Below are positions 47,401 to 56,350 of a DNA stretch of 64,000 bases, piece after piece. The stretch lies in contig NC_135167.1 of NCBI RefSeq assembly GCF_041146795.1, forward strand, positions 8,786,954-8,850,953, read 5' to 3'. The first letter of the stretch is position 1. Each line of letters starts with the position of its first letter. The translations under genes and the position numbers were made by a program. The notes below the pieces were generated by a model. It was given only the letters and a program-made list of their open reading frames with translations, was not told where the DNA came from and did not search any database. This DNA is from Maylandia zebra (taxonomy: Eukaryota > Chordata > Actinopteri > Cichliformes > Cichlidae).

Positions 47401-49333
47401 TGCGAGAGTTGAGGCTCAGGTGTGAAATGTATAGTTTTCAGGGCTTTTATCGGTTTTTGGCGTTATTTTGTTATAGTTTTTATCGTTTACTCGGTTTTCC
47501 TTGGTCTTTTCACGTGTGTTATGAATAAATTTTCTTTTTTTCGGTACCGGTACTAGTTTTATTTTGTATTTATCCGCGACACCTTAAAGGCCGGTCCATG
47601 AAAATATTGTCGGGCATAAACCGGTCTGTGGCGCAAAAAAGGTTGGGGACCGCTGCTCTTAATTGTTGTGACACGTGTTCGAAATGCAGAGAGGTGCGCT
47701 CGATTTGCCACACGGAGCAGCGCGAGAGTAAAGCACGAGGGAGGGGCTAATAATCGGCTCAGTCATTTTTAATGATCGTTGAAAGCCCAGATCGTAATCG
47801 AGATTAAAATTCGATTAATTGAGCAGCCCTAATAGAAACTGAAAAAAGAAAGTCACAGAGCACTTCATTTTATCTGAGAGTTGCACCGTCTATATCTCTC
47901 ATGTGAAGTCTCACATGTAGTCATAATAGATTTAAAAAGATACACTTGTGTTTTCAGCCCGGCCAGATTATATATTAAAAAAATAAATAAAATAAAAAAA
48001 TCGAGATTTACACAACAAGCAGATTTGGCATGTGAACTGTCAGCAAGGTTCTTCAAAGATGTGTAGAGCTGCACTTAAGAAAAAAAAAAAAGGTCAGAAT
48101 CTGTGTTTTTTGTGCCCCTCTGGAGATTCTGCAGTCTGCCTCTGCATAAACTATGCTTTGTATTTAATCAATACGCTGAAAGACTTTTGTTTCTATCTCT
48201 TTCAATAAAACAAGTGAAAGAGGTTTTTCCAAAGGGAGAATTTTTCTATGTTAGTCGAGGCTTCGCATGTGAATGGGACACCGAATTGCTACTAGTCCAT
48301 CCATTGCCGCCCACTGAAGCACTAAAGATGTTTGGGTTTTTCGTGTGTGCAGGAAAATCCAAAAAAAACCAACTTTTTAATGTTCTGTCATCTGCTCAAA
48401 GTTGGAACTTCACTAATGTACAGCCGCTTTTTTTTTTTTTTTTTAGTTCTTAATGCTTGGTTTGTTCACTCTCTAATGAATTTTTGATTAAAAAAAATTT
48501 CATGTTAGCCTGTGATGCCTCGCTTTATGTCGTGTAAATTTATTTTCATGTGACTTTAAAAAAAAAAAAAAAAAATCTGTATTCTTATTGATGTCTGTGT
48601 CTCAGGGATCGTAGGCCAACCTGGGCTGAAGAGAGACGAATGAACGCTGAGACATTCGGCATCCCTCTGAGGCACAACCGAGGAAGAGGTGGTTTCCGCG
48701 GTCGAGGCTTCATGGGGCCTCGTGGAGGCAGAGGGCGACCGGTAAGCAGAGGCTCCTTCGGACCACCCCGAGGTGCTCCACCTGGATTCAGAGGCGGATT
48801 CAGAGGTGGCAGAGGAGGCCGGGATTTCTCTGATTTCGAATACAGGGTAAATCCTTTATGAACTCATTATAGACGGTATAAGATGGACTTAGCTTCCAGA
48901 TGTGAAAAGTAAATTGCAATTTACTAGTGCATTGTGTTCTGTTCAGTGGCCACCCTTGTGGTCTTGTAGGGGTCAGTGAGCAACAAAGACTCAGTATATC
49001 AGTAGGCACCTTCCCAATGAGCTTGAGAACTCACTAGTTTAAGGACATTGTCTGAAACATTAAGTTCATTATGTAAAATATGGCCATTCTAAGAGTGAAA
49101 GTCCAGTTTCATTTGACTTCGCTCTTCAGTTATCATGACAGTAAAAATGTTCATCTTAAGGCATCGTACCAGGATTTTTGCTCAACAGTGAGGTGTCATC
49201 GAGGCTGTGTCCATCACTTATGCTCTCTGAAGATCTCACATGTATTTTTTTTCCTAGCAAATAAAGCAGATTGGAAGAAATGATTAACTTTTGTTTTGCA
49301 TTTTTGCAGAAGGAGAACAAGGTGGCTGCGTAG
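41335..49333 (+). CDS. lsm14a: lsm14a, LSM14 (RAP55/Scd6 family) mRNA-body protein, complete, 9 exons
   Basis: LSM14A is an RNA-binding translational repressor of P-bodies that works with DDX6, 4E-T and other silencing factors; it also has reported roles in spindle assembly and nucleic-acid sensing. Nine exons (124, 164, 151, 183, 81, 180, 148, 241 and 24 coding bases) give 431 aa with intact phases. Residues 1-80 form the divergent LSm domain ([54 protein letters not shown]). The DFDF/FDF box is at about 264-272 (KFDEDFDFE), the FFD box at 327-337 ([11 protein letters not shown]), the TFG box near 357-362 (NAETFG), and RGG repeats from about 368 to 417. AEIRYEG and [10 protein letters not shown] favour LSM14A over LSM14B. 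The protein is somewhat shorter than human LSM14A (about 460 aa), mainly in the Ser/Pro linker. It is head-to-head with taf4. Confidence 0.95.
41459..42064. other. lsm14a intron 1
   Basis: Short intron without recognised features. Confidence 0.7.
42065..42228 (+). CDS. lsm14a: lsm14a exon 2
   Basis: Acceptor TTCCCTACAG, donor CCAA|GTAAGT. Completes the LSm domain: [40 protein letters not shown], ending DPAIVQ. Confidence 0.96.
42229..43031. other. lsm14a intron 2
   Basis: AT-rich, nothing recognised. Confidence 0.7.
43032..43182 (+). CDS. lsm14a: lsm14a exon 3
   Basis: Acceptor TTTGTCTAG, donor GTTG|GTAAGG. Encodes the [20 protein letters not shown] linker rich in Ser, Pro and Gly, then [20 protein letters not shown]. 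Confidence 0.93.
43317..43402. mobile_element. fragment of a CAGNGGTCCCCAACC-type hAT MITE inside copy 1
   Basis: ATCCGCGACACCTTAAAGGC through GGTTGGAGACCGCTG matches the right part of the element at 47340-47655. It abuts ATTAAGAG, the complement of that element's target duplication; the other end is lost. Confidence 0.85.
43551..44434. mobile_element. piggyBac-like TTAA MITE nested in the hAT copy
   Basis: Ends TTAACCCTTTAAATCC and TCTTAAAGGGTTAA are inverted, with TTAA at both borders, as piggyBac-type elements leave. Length 884 bases. A 115-codon ORF (43522-43869, minus strand) has no transposase motif and straddles the left border. Confidence 0.82.
44525..45212. other. lsm14a intron 3, right part
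   Basis: Unique-looking intronic sequence after the hAT insertion; nothing recognised. Confidence 0.6.
45213..45395 (+). CDS. lsm14a: lsm14a exon 4
   Basis: Acceptor GTTTGCAG, donor AAAAG|GTAAAA. Encodes [20 protein letters not shown], the conserved Ser/Pro region of LSM14A, then a Pro/Ala/Thr-rich linker. Confidence 0.94.
45396..46195. other. lsm14a introns 4 and 5 (around exon 5)
   Basis: Two short introns, nothing recognised. Confidence 0.6.
45821..45901 (+). CDS. lsm14a: lsm14a exon 5
   Basis: Acceptor CCTGTTCAG, donor GGTG|GTGAGT, phase 1 on both sides. Encodes [20 protein letters not shown] then DPNKRQG. Confidence 0.92.
46196..46375 (+). CDS. lsm14a: lsm14a exon 6 (RG patch and DFDF box)
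   Basis: Acceptor TTTCTCAG, donor AAAG|GTACC, phase 1 both sides. Encodes a basic [13 protein letters not shown] patch, the [22 protein letters not shown] box and ELQNKLKLK. Confidence 0.96.
46497..46644 (+). CDS. lsm14a: lsm14a exon 7 (FFD box)
   Basis: Acceptor CTTCCTACAG, donor ACCAG|GTACC, phase 1 in and phase 2 out. An acidic stretch (AAEEEEAV) precedes [17 protein letters not shown], the FFD box that binds EDC4 or 4E-T-type partners in the family. Confidence 0.95.
46923..47831 (-). mobile_element. hAT-type element, copy 2 (in lsm14a intron 7)
   Basis: Same family as 43219-44516, inverted: starts TCGGGCTGCTCGATTATG and ends TTAATTGAGCAGCCCTA, flanked by perfect 8-bp duplications ATAGAAAC (46915-46922 and 47832-47839). 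Lacks the TTAA insertion and holds a complete 316-bp MITE. Confidence 0.92.
47340..47655. mobile_element. hAT MITE (CAGAGGTCCCCAACC ends) nested in copy 2
   Basis: Ends CAGAGGTCCCCAACC and GGTTGGGGACCGCTG match the hAT consensus CAGNGGTCCCCAACC. Flanked by perfect duplications CTCTTAAT (47332-47339 and 47656-47663). Non-coding, 316 bases. Confidence 0.93.
47840..48605. other. lsm14a intron 7, right part
   Basis: T- and A-rich; an open 116-codon frame at 48103-48453 has no recognisable similarity and ends in a poly-T tract, so it is not called as a gene. Confidence 0.55.
48606..48846 (+). CDS. lsm14a: lsm14a exon 8 (TFG box and RGG repeats)
   Basis: Acceptor GTCTCAG, donor ACAGG|GTAAAT. Encodes [20 protein letters not shown] followed by many RGG/RGR motifs up to RDFSDFEYR. 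Confidence 0.96.
49310..49333 (+). CDS. lsm14a: lsm14a exon 9 coding part (stop)
   Basis: Acceptor TTTTTGCAG, then KENKVAA and TAG. Short terminal coding exon, as is usual for LSM14 genes, running into the 3' UTR. Confidence 0.88.
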   Translation, partial: KENKVAA

Positions 49334-51140
49334 TACTGCAGTGATGGATCCACGATGAATGGTAGCCAGTCATCATGAAATTATATTCATCCTACAAATT
49401 TTCTCAGCATTCAACAGACAAAAAATGAAGACATCTTGTTGGTCACCAGCACCACGGTGGACTGTTCAGGCAGTGAGAGTGCCGCTCCCTCTCTCAGCTT
49501 CACAATGAGGCTTTTTGTTTTTTGTTTAGTTTTTTTGCCCCAGAAATATTAGTTTGATAAGCAGTCACCGGATGGACAGGAACACGTGTAAATATACCAT
49601 GTTTTGGAGTTTGTTCTCTTAATTTACAGTATTGTTTGATATTGAATGCTGTATCCAGAGTGCCCTCTGATACTGTGAGCGGATCACAGTCGGTGTGATC
49701 GATAGCTTTATTTTATCTTTTTTCAGTTCCCCTCGACTCCGTTTGATATATTTCTTTGACACCAAAATTCAATGCATCACCTGTTGCACTTTTTTTTTTT
49801 TTCTCCTCTCAGACGCATGTGTTCAGTATCCTTTCTCGACTTTAAGCATTTTATTTTTCATTAATTCATTCTCAAATGTAGTGAGATCAAAGCCAGCTGA
49901 AAAAGCAAAAATCTGAACTTTACTGAATGTATTCTGATCTCATTTTATTCTTCCTGCTCCACAGCAAATTTATTGCCCACCAAAAAAACCCCAGTCCCTC
50001 CTAGTTTTTAAGACGTATGTATTCAGTAAGTAGATCAGTCAGTCCTCATAAATCAGATGAATTCTTTCAGCTTTAGGTTGGCAGCCTAGTGCAGCCATTC
50101 ATTTGATATATGCAGTTTACAGCATATTAGGTATAGATGTATATGTTGACTGCCGTATTTCTTTTTTTAAATTTTTTTTTTTTTTAACAGTTTCCTGTTA
50201 TTTGTACCTTTTTTGAGGAAATATTCATTATTAGTAAAATCTGTAGAAGGTGTTTTGTTTTTCCTGTAGGGAAGGACACCTAAACAGGTTAAAACTGACA
50301 AAAAACCCAAAACAATGACGTGTTTGAGCTAAACTGATTGTCTGCCAGAAGTATGTGTTATCATTTAAGTACCTGTTAAATGTCCCAAACATGTGGAGTC
50401 CTCTGTTAATTTCAGCTTACTTTTGAATTGTCTTACAGTGTTGTCCTCTGAATTGTCGTCTCCCCCACCCTCCCTACTGTTACTACACTCAGCTGTGTCA
50501 GATTATTTACTGAAAATGGGAAATATTGTCGATTAAATGATGTCTCAAAGCATATGTTCAAACAAATGACAGCGATGCTGATAGGTGTCAGCCTTCCAGC
50601 TTGTTTGTAGCGCTCTTGTTGCATTGTGGTCAGTGTGATTGTTCTCTGAAGTGAATTTATTTTTATTGACTTTGAACAAAAGGACAAGAACTGGATGTGG
50701 TGGGATGCCTCTTTTTCTTTTTGGCTCTGATTTAGTGCTTTAGGGAGTGCCTTCAGAGTGGTGGGTTTTTGTACAGCTCTCCCTTTAACGAAAAGGTTAC
50801 CTTTTCAGACAAGTATCAAAAGCACTACAAGGTGAAATAGATCCTTTCCCGTAGCTTTGGTTGTTTAGAACAGAACAGTTCAGGTGAATGTGGGCCGTTT
50901 AACCGGATTAATCACAGACAGCCGATCACTGCATGGTAGTCGTAAAAAGCATCATTCTATAGGGGCTTTCTCAATAACCAGCAGGATTAAATTTGAGACA
51001 AAATATTACTGAACGATTCACAACTGACATGTTTTCATATGTTTGCTACTGCTTCCAGTCACTGGAATTGTAAAACAGGAATAGTTTTCTTGAGAAGCAA
51101 AATGGAGTTTTTACATAAAATAAAGAGTTGTACGATTTAC
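49334..51140 (+). other. lsm14a: lsm14a 3' UTR (about 1.8 kb)
   Basis: T-rich, ORF-poor sequence after the stop, without recognised transposons. An AATAAA at 51119-51124 followed by GT-rich DNA is a good poly(A) signal. Extent is inferred. Confidence 0.55.
51119..51124 (+). terminator. candidate lsm14a poly(A) signal
   Basis: AATAAA followed 20-30 bases later by TTTTTTGTTTTCC, a U/GU-rich downstream element. Confidence 0.5.
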
Positions 51141-51779
51141 GTCTTGGTTTTTTGTTTTCCACGTGACCCTACATTTTTCCCACAAATCCTGCAGTGAGTT
51201 GCATCTAGGTCATCCTTTGTTGCAGAAGTTCCTGTACACACTCACGGGCACAGTCTGTAAGGTTGTATTTTTAAAGAACTTGCCTATTAGAACATTAAAA
51301 AAAAAAAGGCCTTAACACGGTTTCTCATATTTGATACATGTTTGGAGTCTTTACATTATTATTGCACAGCAATTGGCATTATTAAGCAATAAATAGCAAA
51401 AATGGTTGACATAGCAAATACACAACTCACATGCAGATTTGCTTTTCTTTGATACGATGGTCAATAAAAGATCACATTTTTTTAAAAAAAATTCATGATA
51501 AAAGAATATTCACCCACTGCTCACCTGATTAGGTAGATATCAAATATATAGATCCTCTGGGCTGTTTCAGAAACCGCTGATCTAAAGTCAGATTCTGTCA
51601 GCTTGATAGGTTTGAGACATGACTTTCTTTGGTAATTAGGACATTTCAGTTAATCTTGCAATTAAAATTACTACTACAGCAGCATAAAGAATAAAACAAA
51701 GGATGATCTACAATTTAAACATTATTCCTGGGAAATCGAATGAGAGATGAAACATCTTTGCAAATTTACACAAGTCCAG
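51141..51779. other. intergenic spacer after lsm14a
   Basis: AT-rich, no supported feature. Confidence 0.6.
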
Positions 51780-52083
51780 TTTCCTTCTTTTTCAAGCTCT
51801 TGGGTCCAAAACAGCCTGAGACATCACACTTCCGCCTCCATGTTTGATAGTTGATGCCACACACAGTGGAACCATCCTTTCACCTACCCGACAGCGTACA
51901 AAGATCCTGAGTGATGAACTGAAGATTTCAAATTTTGATTCATTAGTCCCTAATACCTTCTTCCAGTCTTCAGTAGTCCGATGGTGGTGTTTCATGGCCC
52001 AGGCAAGCCTCTCTGCCTTATTCTGACCTCTTAGCAATGGCTCTCTTACTCCAACTCTTCCTGTCAAACCTGCAGCCTGCACA
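51780..52083 (-). mobile_element. Tc1-like transposase fragment
   Basis: The minus frame gives AGLTGRVGVREPLLRGQNKA, ERLAWAMKHHHRTTEDWKKV and LGTNESKFEIF, the middle of a Tc1 transposase around the DDE second-Asp region (NESKFEIF where intact elements read DESKF), then IKHGGGSVM. Both ends are missing. Frame open for 96 codons. Confidence 0.88.
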
Positions 52084-52138
52084 GTAGTTCTTGAGGACTG
52101 GAGTTTGAGACCCCTGTCCTACAATATTGGCCACTCCA

Positions 52139-52290
52139 ACAATCAGAGGATTCCCTATGAGCAAGCATTAAGTTACAGTGGGGAGAAAAAACTCCCTTGT
52201 AATAGGAAGAAATGTCCAGCAGAACCAGGCTCAGGAAGGGACAGCCATCTGCCGTGACTGGTTGGGGTGGAGGGAGTGAAAATTAAAAAA
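52139..52290 (-). mobile_element. LINE 3' tail fragment
   Basis: On the minus strand it reads the same tail as 26480-26650: GTCACGGCAGATGGCTGTCC, CCTGGTTCTGCTGGACATTT, CTTCCTATTACAAGGGAGTT. Fragment only. Confidence 0.72.
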
Positions 52291-52509
52291 AAAAAAAAAA
52301 GCCAAGGTGATAAATATTGGAGCAAGTTGATTATTTTTTTGTTAAAATATTAAGCTGTTGTTATCAGGTTTAAAGGAGTATTGGATTTGCATTGTTTGCA
52401 CTGTATTTCTGCTGTTGATTACCTTTTCCAACCCCTACTTGTGGTTTTGTCACTTTTGTCTGGGGTCAAAGAAGCAATGCTGGAGACTTGTGTCCCCCTC
52501 TGCTCCTCA

Positions 52510-53229
52510 TTTTAATGCAGGGGGAACTCTCAGGCCAGGGTCAAAAAAGGGATGCTTGAGAACCTCCAAGGGTTTGATGCGCTGGTTTGCAAGCAAGGCC
52601 AACATCTGTTTAATCAGGCTGACCAATAAATCTGTGCCACTTTCAGGTCCTGTTCTAACTGTGATTACTCGTTTGAGGTCATCAAGATGCTGCAGTGTTA
52701 TATGTCGAGTGTCCTTGGATTGGTATCCTGTCTCATACTGAAATTGCTCTTCTGTCTTAAATGTCCAGCGCTGTTCGCTGTGGTCGTTTTTTCTGAAATA
52801 ATATTCTGTGGCCATGCTACAGTCTAGAATATAGTCTGGTGGCTGGCCCTAAGTGTCTGTGATGGATTTTAAAACATCATAATCCATTTTCCCAGGGTAG
52901 AGTGGCAACCCTGTAGCAAGCTCCACAGCTAGCCGGCTCAGAGGCCACATGTCAATTGCTTCATTATATGGAATATGAAGCATAACTTCGGGTGCTCTAT
53001 ACCAAATCGTCTGCACAATGGTACCAGGAATCGCTGCACACAGAGGACATACCTGCCACCTTGCCTGTTGCAAAATTTCAGGTTTGCTCTTGTTGATTTT
53101 AATAGCCACTGCTTGCTTGGTTTTTGTATTTTGACATTTGGTTACGAGACCAAAGGTGCCTTCTCCAAGAAAAGCTTCTACCTTGTAGTGGTTTCCCAAA
53201 ATGCTCCCTTCAAATATTTCACATGACAT
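52510..53229 (-). pseudogene. HIPK-like protein kinase pseudogene (intronless, deleted)
   Basis: From an ATG at 53229 the frame gives GNHYKVEAFLGEGTFGLVTK (Gly-rich loop) and AVAIKINKSKPEIL (VAIK lysine), then jumps to IWYRAPEVMLHIPYNEAIDM and LATGLPLYPGKMDYDVLKSI. About 110 residues in between are missing, so the HRD and DFG catalytic motifs are lost. A TAG stop follows at 52849-52851, and the frame reopens with GQPPDYILD, RWTFKTEEQFQYETGYQSKD and IKPLEVLKHPFFD. The order and the APEVML/EAIDMW/HPFF motifs are those of the HIPK/DYRK group. With one continuous exon, two lesions and no catalytic residues it is a dead copy, probably a retrocopy of one of the fish HIPK-like genes. Confidence 0.88.
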
Positions 53230-53422
53230 GGTGAAATGTGTTTTTTTGCTCTTAAATTGGTGAGAAACGTTTGAAAATGGTTTTGGTTGTTGTTGTAAAA
53301 CTCTATCAAAACTTTTCCAATGTTTTCTTGGTTGCTGTCAGTTCAAGGTCCTTTTAAGCACTATAATATATCACATGTAGGTCCTATCAAGGAGCGTTCA
53401 AGCATTCTAAAGTGTGTCTTTG

Positions 53423-53425
<3 letters not shown>

Positions 53426-53470
<45 letters not shown>
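53426..53470. repeat. (GT)n microsatellite
   Basis: About 20 units, upstream of the hAT element at 53515. Confidence 0.97.
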
Positions 53471-53471
<1 letters not shown>

Positions 53472-54081
53472 AGTTACATATTTGGTAAACAAACAGTGGA
53501 TCAGGCATACCTAATAGTGATGTGTCGGTCGCGAACGAAACGGCTCTTAGAGCCGATTCTTTGAAGTGAACGACTCGAGCCGGCTCCTTATTGGGAATCT
53601 TGGTTTTTTTCCTTCTGTCTCTCACCCTCTCTCTTGCACTTTTTTCCGCTTCACTCTGCACGCGAGCCTTGTGCTTTGCGCTGGGAAGAGGGGGGGAGGG
53701 GCGGTAGTTACACTCTCAGTAGCACAGGAACAGAGCTGGAGGGAGAGAGAAAGAAAGAGAGCCAGGGACAACAACGTCACATTAGAAAGGTATACTAATC
53801 ATCCACAACTATTTTCAGTTGCAGATGATAAAGGATTCAAAAAGTTTATTCATGCAGGCCCATATGAGAGAGAATATGCATCTTCTTTTTGTTTTCATAA
53901 TTTAATTTATATTTAACTGTGTTGTGGTTTGCAGTGTTTTGTGTTGTTTCACTTAAAATTTGTTTAAAAGGAAAAAGCTGAAAATTTAAATAGTTAAAAA
54001 TTGAAATGTGAATAGTTGTTTTTTGTATTACATGATTTATTTATTATATTTTATGTGGAGTGAATAAATAAAAGTATATTT

Positions 54082-54562
54082 ATGGTGGCCCCCTAGAGAC
54101 AAAGCACATACAAACTCCAAAACACGTAAAAACTCCAAAACACTTAAAAACTCCATAGCACGTACAAACTCCGAAGCACGTACACACTCTAAAACACTTA
54201 AAAACTCAGAAGCACGTACAAACTCCAAGACATTTACAAAAGACAACAGAAGTGCTCCAGAAAGCTAGGCGCAGTGTTGAGCTTTTGTTACCTAGTGGCT
54301 ACACAAGCCAGGAAGTACCAACGAACGGATTTGGTGTGTGGTAGTAACAGGTAAATGAACATTTTTTTTAAATTATTTGAATATATATGAATGCTTGTGT
54401 ATAAATACACAAACAATACACATATGCTTTCAATTGTGCAATTTAAGTGATCTAGGTAGCTCTGTTTTGGAAGGTCAGTTAACGCTAGAAATGTGTTTTG
54501 GAATTTGTACATGCTTTTTGGAGTTTTTACGTGTATGTGCTTTGTCTCTAGGGGCCACCGCA
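54082..54562. mobile_element. nested element with GGTGGCCCC inverted ends
   Basis: Left GGTGGCCCCCTAGAGACAAA and right TTTGTCTCTAGGGGCCACC are inverted, flanked by TATATTTA on both sides, consistent with an 8-bp duplication. The left arm contains an 18-bp tandem array. Confidence 0.78.
54095..54240. repeat. 18-bp tandem repeat array (about 8 units)
   Basis: Units of the form GCACGTACAAACTCCAAA repeat head to tail with variants (ACACTTAAAAACTCCATA and similar). On the minus strand they give a six-residue periodic frame (LEFVRA type) that has no protein meaning I can support. Confidence 0.88.
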
Positions 54563-54763
54563 TATATTTATATATAAATATATATAAATAAAACCACTTT
54601 TTTTTACATTAGTAATTCCTTTTGTGCATAATTTTATATTATTGTTAATAATAAATTAATTAAAGCAACAAAACAACCTGAAGAGCCAGTTGGGAGCCGA
54701 AAAATCCGACTCTTTTTAGTGAGCCAAGCCGAAAGAGCCGGAAATCCCATCACTAGTACCTAA

Positions 54764-55223
54764 TCAAATGAGTGTATATGCAAATACACATACATGCACG
54801 TGAAAGACATCTTTATCAAGCTGAACACCTGACAGTTCCTCCCCAGTTTATTGTTAATCTATCAAAACCTGCAACAAACTTGGGGATTCCTAAGTCAAAA
54901 TTTCAATTAATTTATTTAAAGTTCGACTTAAAAACTACAATTTTTAGATTATCTAATTTTTTTTTAAACAATGCGATAGTACGTCTTTTCAGTGGCGGAA
55001 ACGAGCTTCTTTAATCTAGCGTTCAGCCTTCGATGCAATGGAGTGCTCCATCTTTCTGCACATATCATCTTTGGTCGGCTCCCGCCACTGACGTTTCCCT
55101 CGGCCGCTGGGCTGTGCCTGCCTCCCCGTGTGTGAGTCGAACATAATACGTCCCACGAAGAAGAAGCTCTCCGGTCAGCTGGCGTCGTAAAAGCGAAATC
55201 GTTGTAGTAGGATTAAATTAAAC
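54764..55223. promoter_or_regulatory. ss18l2 upstream region
   Basis: Non-coding; the last 200 bases are GC-rich with CCCGCCACTGACG and CGGCCGCTGGGC and no TATA box, as for a housekeeping promoter. Confidence 0.4.
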
Positions 55224-55292
55224 ATGTCGATTGTGTTTGTACCAAAGAAACTCAGAGGAAAAGCTACAGTCAACCAAGAGACGATACAGAGG
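55224..55292 (+). CDS. ss18l2: ss18l2 exon 1 coding part
   Basis: ATG in AAACATGTCG context; MSIVFVPKKLRGKATVNQET then IQR; donor AGAGG|GTAAGA, phase 0. Confidence 0.93.
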
Positions 55293-55901
55293 GTAAGACA
55301 CCAAGAACGTATATTTTAGAAGCTTTTACGTTGTTTTTATGACTCGATCGTTCTTGGATTAGCAATTAGCTTGCTAACAGGTTTATACGTTCACCCTTAT
55401 TTGGGGGGGAAATTGGTAACCTTTTCGCATTTGGCTGTTGACTTTTTACACGGACTTGTCCCGGTGACGGGTTTAGAAAAAATGTTAAAAGTGGTTGTGG
55501 TAGGGCCTTATCTAATTAACATGGTTCAATACTCCGTGAAAACCTTTGTCATTTTTTGCTGTAAGTGGCTTTACGCTCTCTAAATTTCTCTCTGGTCCTG
55601 CCGGATTCTCTGCTTTGTTCCAGTTACTGGATGAAAACGATCAACTGATCAGATGCATTACAGAGTACATGCAGAAAGGACGCGCGGTCGAGTGTGTGCA
55701 GTAAGTTACACAAACCTCTCCTCCACTAATGCTGTTGATTGACTTCATAGTGTTGTTATTTATTTTTTTCCATTTTCCAACAGATACCAACAGATTCTGC
55801 ATCGCAACATTGTCTACCTGGCAACCATAGCTGATGCAAGTCCCGACAGTGCAGCTTCCACATCAAATGTAAACACAGCCCAGACACAGAAGCAGCAGTA
55901 A
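55224..55901 (+). CDS. ss18l2: ss18l2, SS18-like protein 2, complete, 3 exons
   Basis: A small nuclear protein made almost only of the SSXT/SNH domain of the SS18 family (the part of SS18 that contacts BAF/SWI-SNF partners); the function of SS18L2 itself is poorly known. Exons of 69, 77 and 118 coding bases join in phase to 87 aa, close to the 77 aa of human SS18L2. Signature segments: MSIVFVPKKLRGKATVNQET, LLDENDQLIRCITEYMQKGR, AVECVQYQQILHRNIVYLAT and IADAS, then a short Ser/Thr/Gln tail. The first 25 residues differ from SS18/SS18L1 but fit SS18L2. Upstream DNA (55020-55223) is GC-rich and promoter-like. The gene lies tail-to-tail with the garre1-like gene. Confidence 0.94.
55624..55700 (+). 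CDS. ss18l2: ss18l2 exon 2
   Basis: Acceptor TTTGTTCCAG, donor GTGCA|GTAAGT. Encodes the core of the SSXT domain, LLDENDQLIRCITEYMQKGR; phase 2 out. Confidence 0.95.
55784..55901 (+). CDS. ss18l2: ss18l2 exon 3 coding part (stop)
   Basis: Acceptor TTTTCCAACAG. Encodes YQQILHRNIVYLATIADASP and a polar tail ending QTQKQQ, TAA stop. Confidence 0.93.
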
Positions 55902-56350
55902 TAATGAGGATGGAGGTGGCTTGTTTCTAATGCTCTATTATTGTCTTCGTTTCTAGTGCACATCTAATGACACATCAGCTTCAGCAGCAGCTGTGAATGG
56001 GCACACAGAGGGCAGCTGATTGCAGTTTCTGTGACAGCTGCATTCTTCCTCAGAAGCATGTGATTGTGGTCATTTGACAGCATAATTGCACAGAAACTGC
56101 CAAGGTGGAGTTCACAAAACTTGGAGATGAAAGCAAAGGATCCACCTCCTGTTATTTGTCAGGAAAAAGGTCTCTAGCCTTGGCAGAAAATGCCCTCTCA
56201 AAGCACCCTGCCAGTCGAGAATGATCTCACAACAAAAAAAATGTTTTCAGTATGAACCGTTTTCAGTGACGTAAACCATTTCAGGGTCGAGCTGGATATC
56301 TGCGGACAAAATTGGAAACAAAATAAAATTTTATTTGCACTAGTCATGAG
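55902..56350 (+). other. ss18l2: ss18l2 3' UTR
   Basis: Non-coding sequence after the stop with an AATAAA at 56322-56327, about 420 bases downstream of the stop. Later AATAAA-like hexamers are less well placed. Confidence 0.5.

Larger units (their letters stand above)
53515..54755. mobile_element. hAT-type element (TAGTGATG ends) with nested element
   Basis: Left end TAGTGATGTGTCGGTCGCG and right end GGAAATCCCATCACTA are inverted; both are followed inward by AGAGCC motifs (GGCTCTTAGAGCCG, AAGAGCCGG). Flanked by ATACCTAA (53507-53514) and GTACCTAA (54756-54763), an 8-bp duplication with one difference. No transposase; a second element lies inside at 54082-54562. Confidence 0.85.

Noticed and set aside
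48103..48453. 116-codon ORF in lsm14a intron 7
   Set aside because: No motif, ends in poly-T, lies between two well-supported exons of the sense gene.
54095..54240. Possible CRISPR-like array or repetitive protein
   Set aside because: Units are contiguous 18-mers without spacers, in a eukaryotic transposon; the periodic frame is a by-product.
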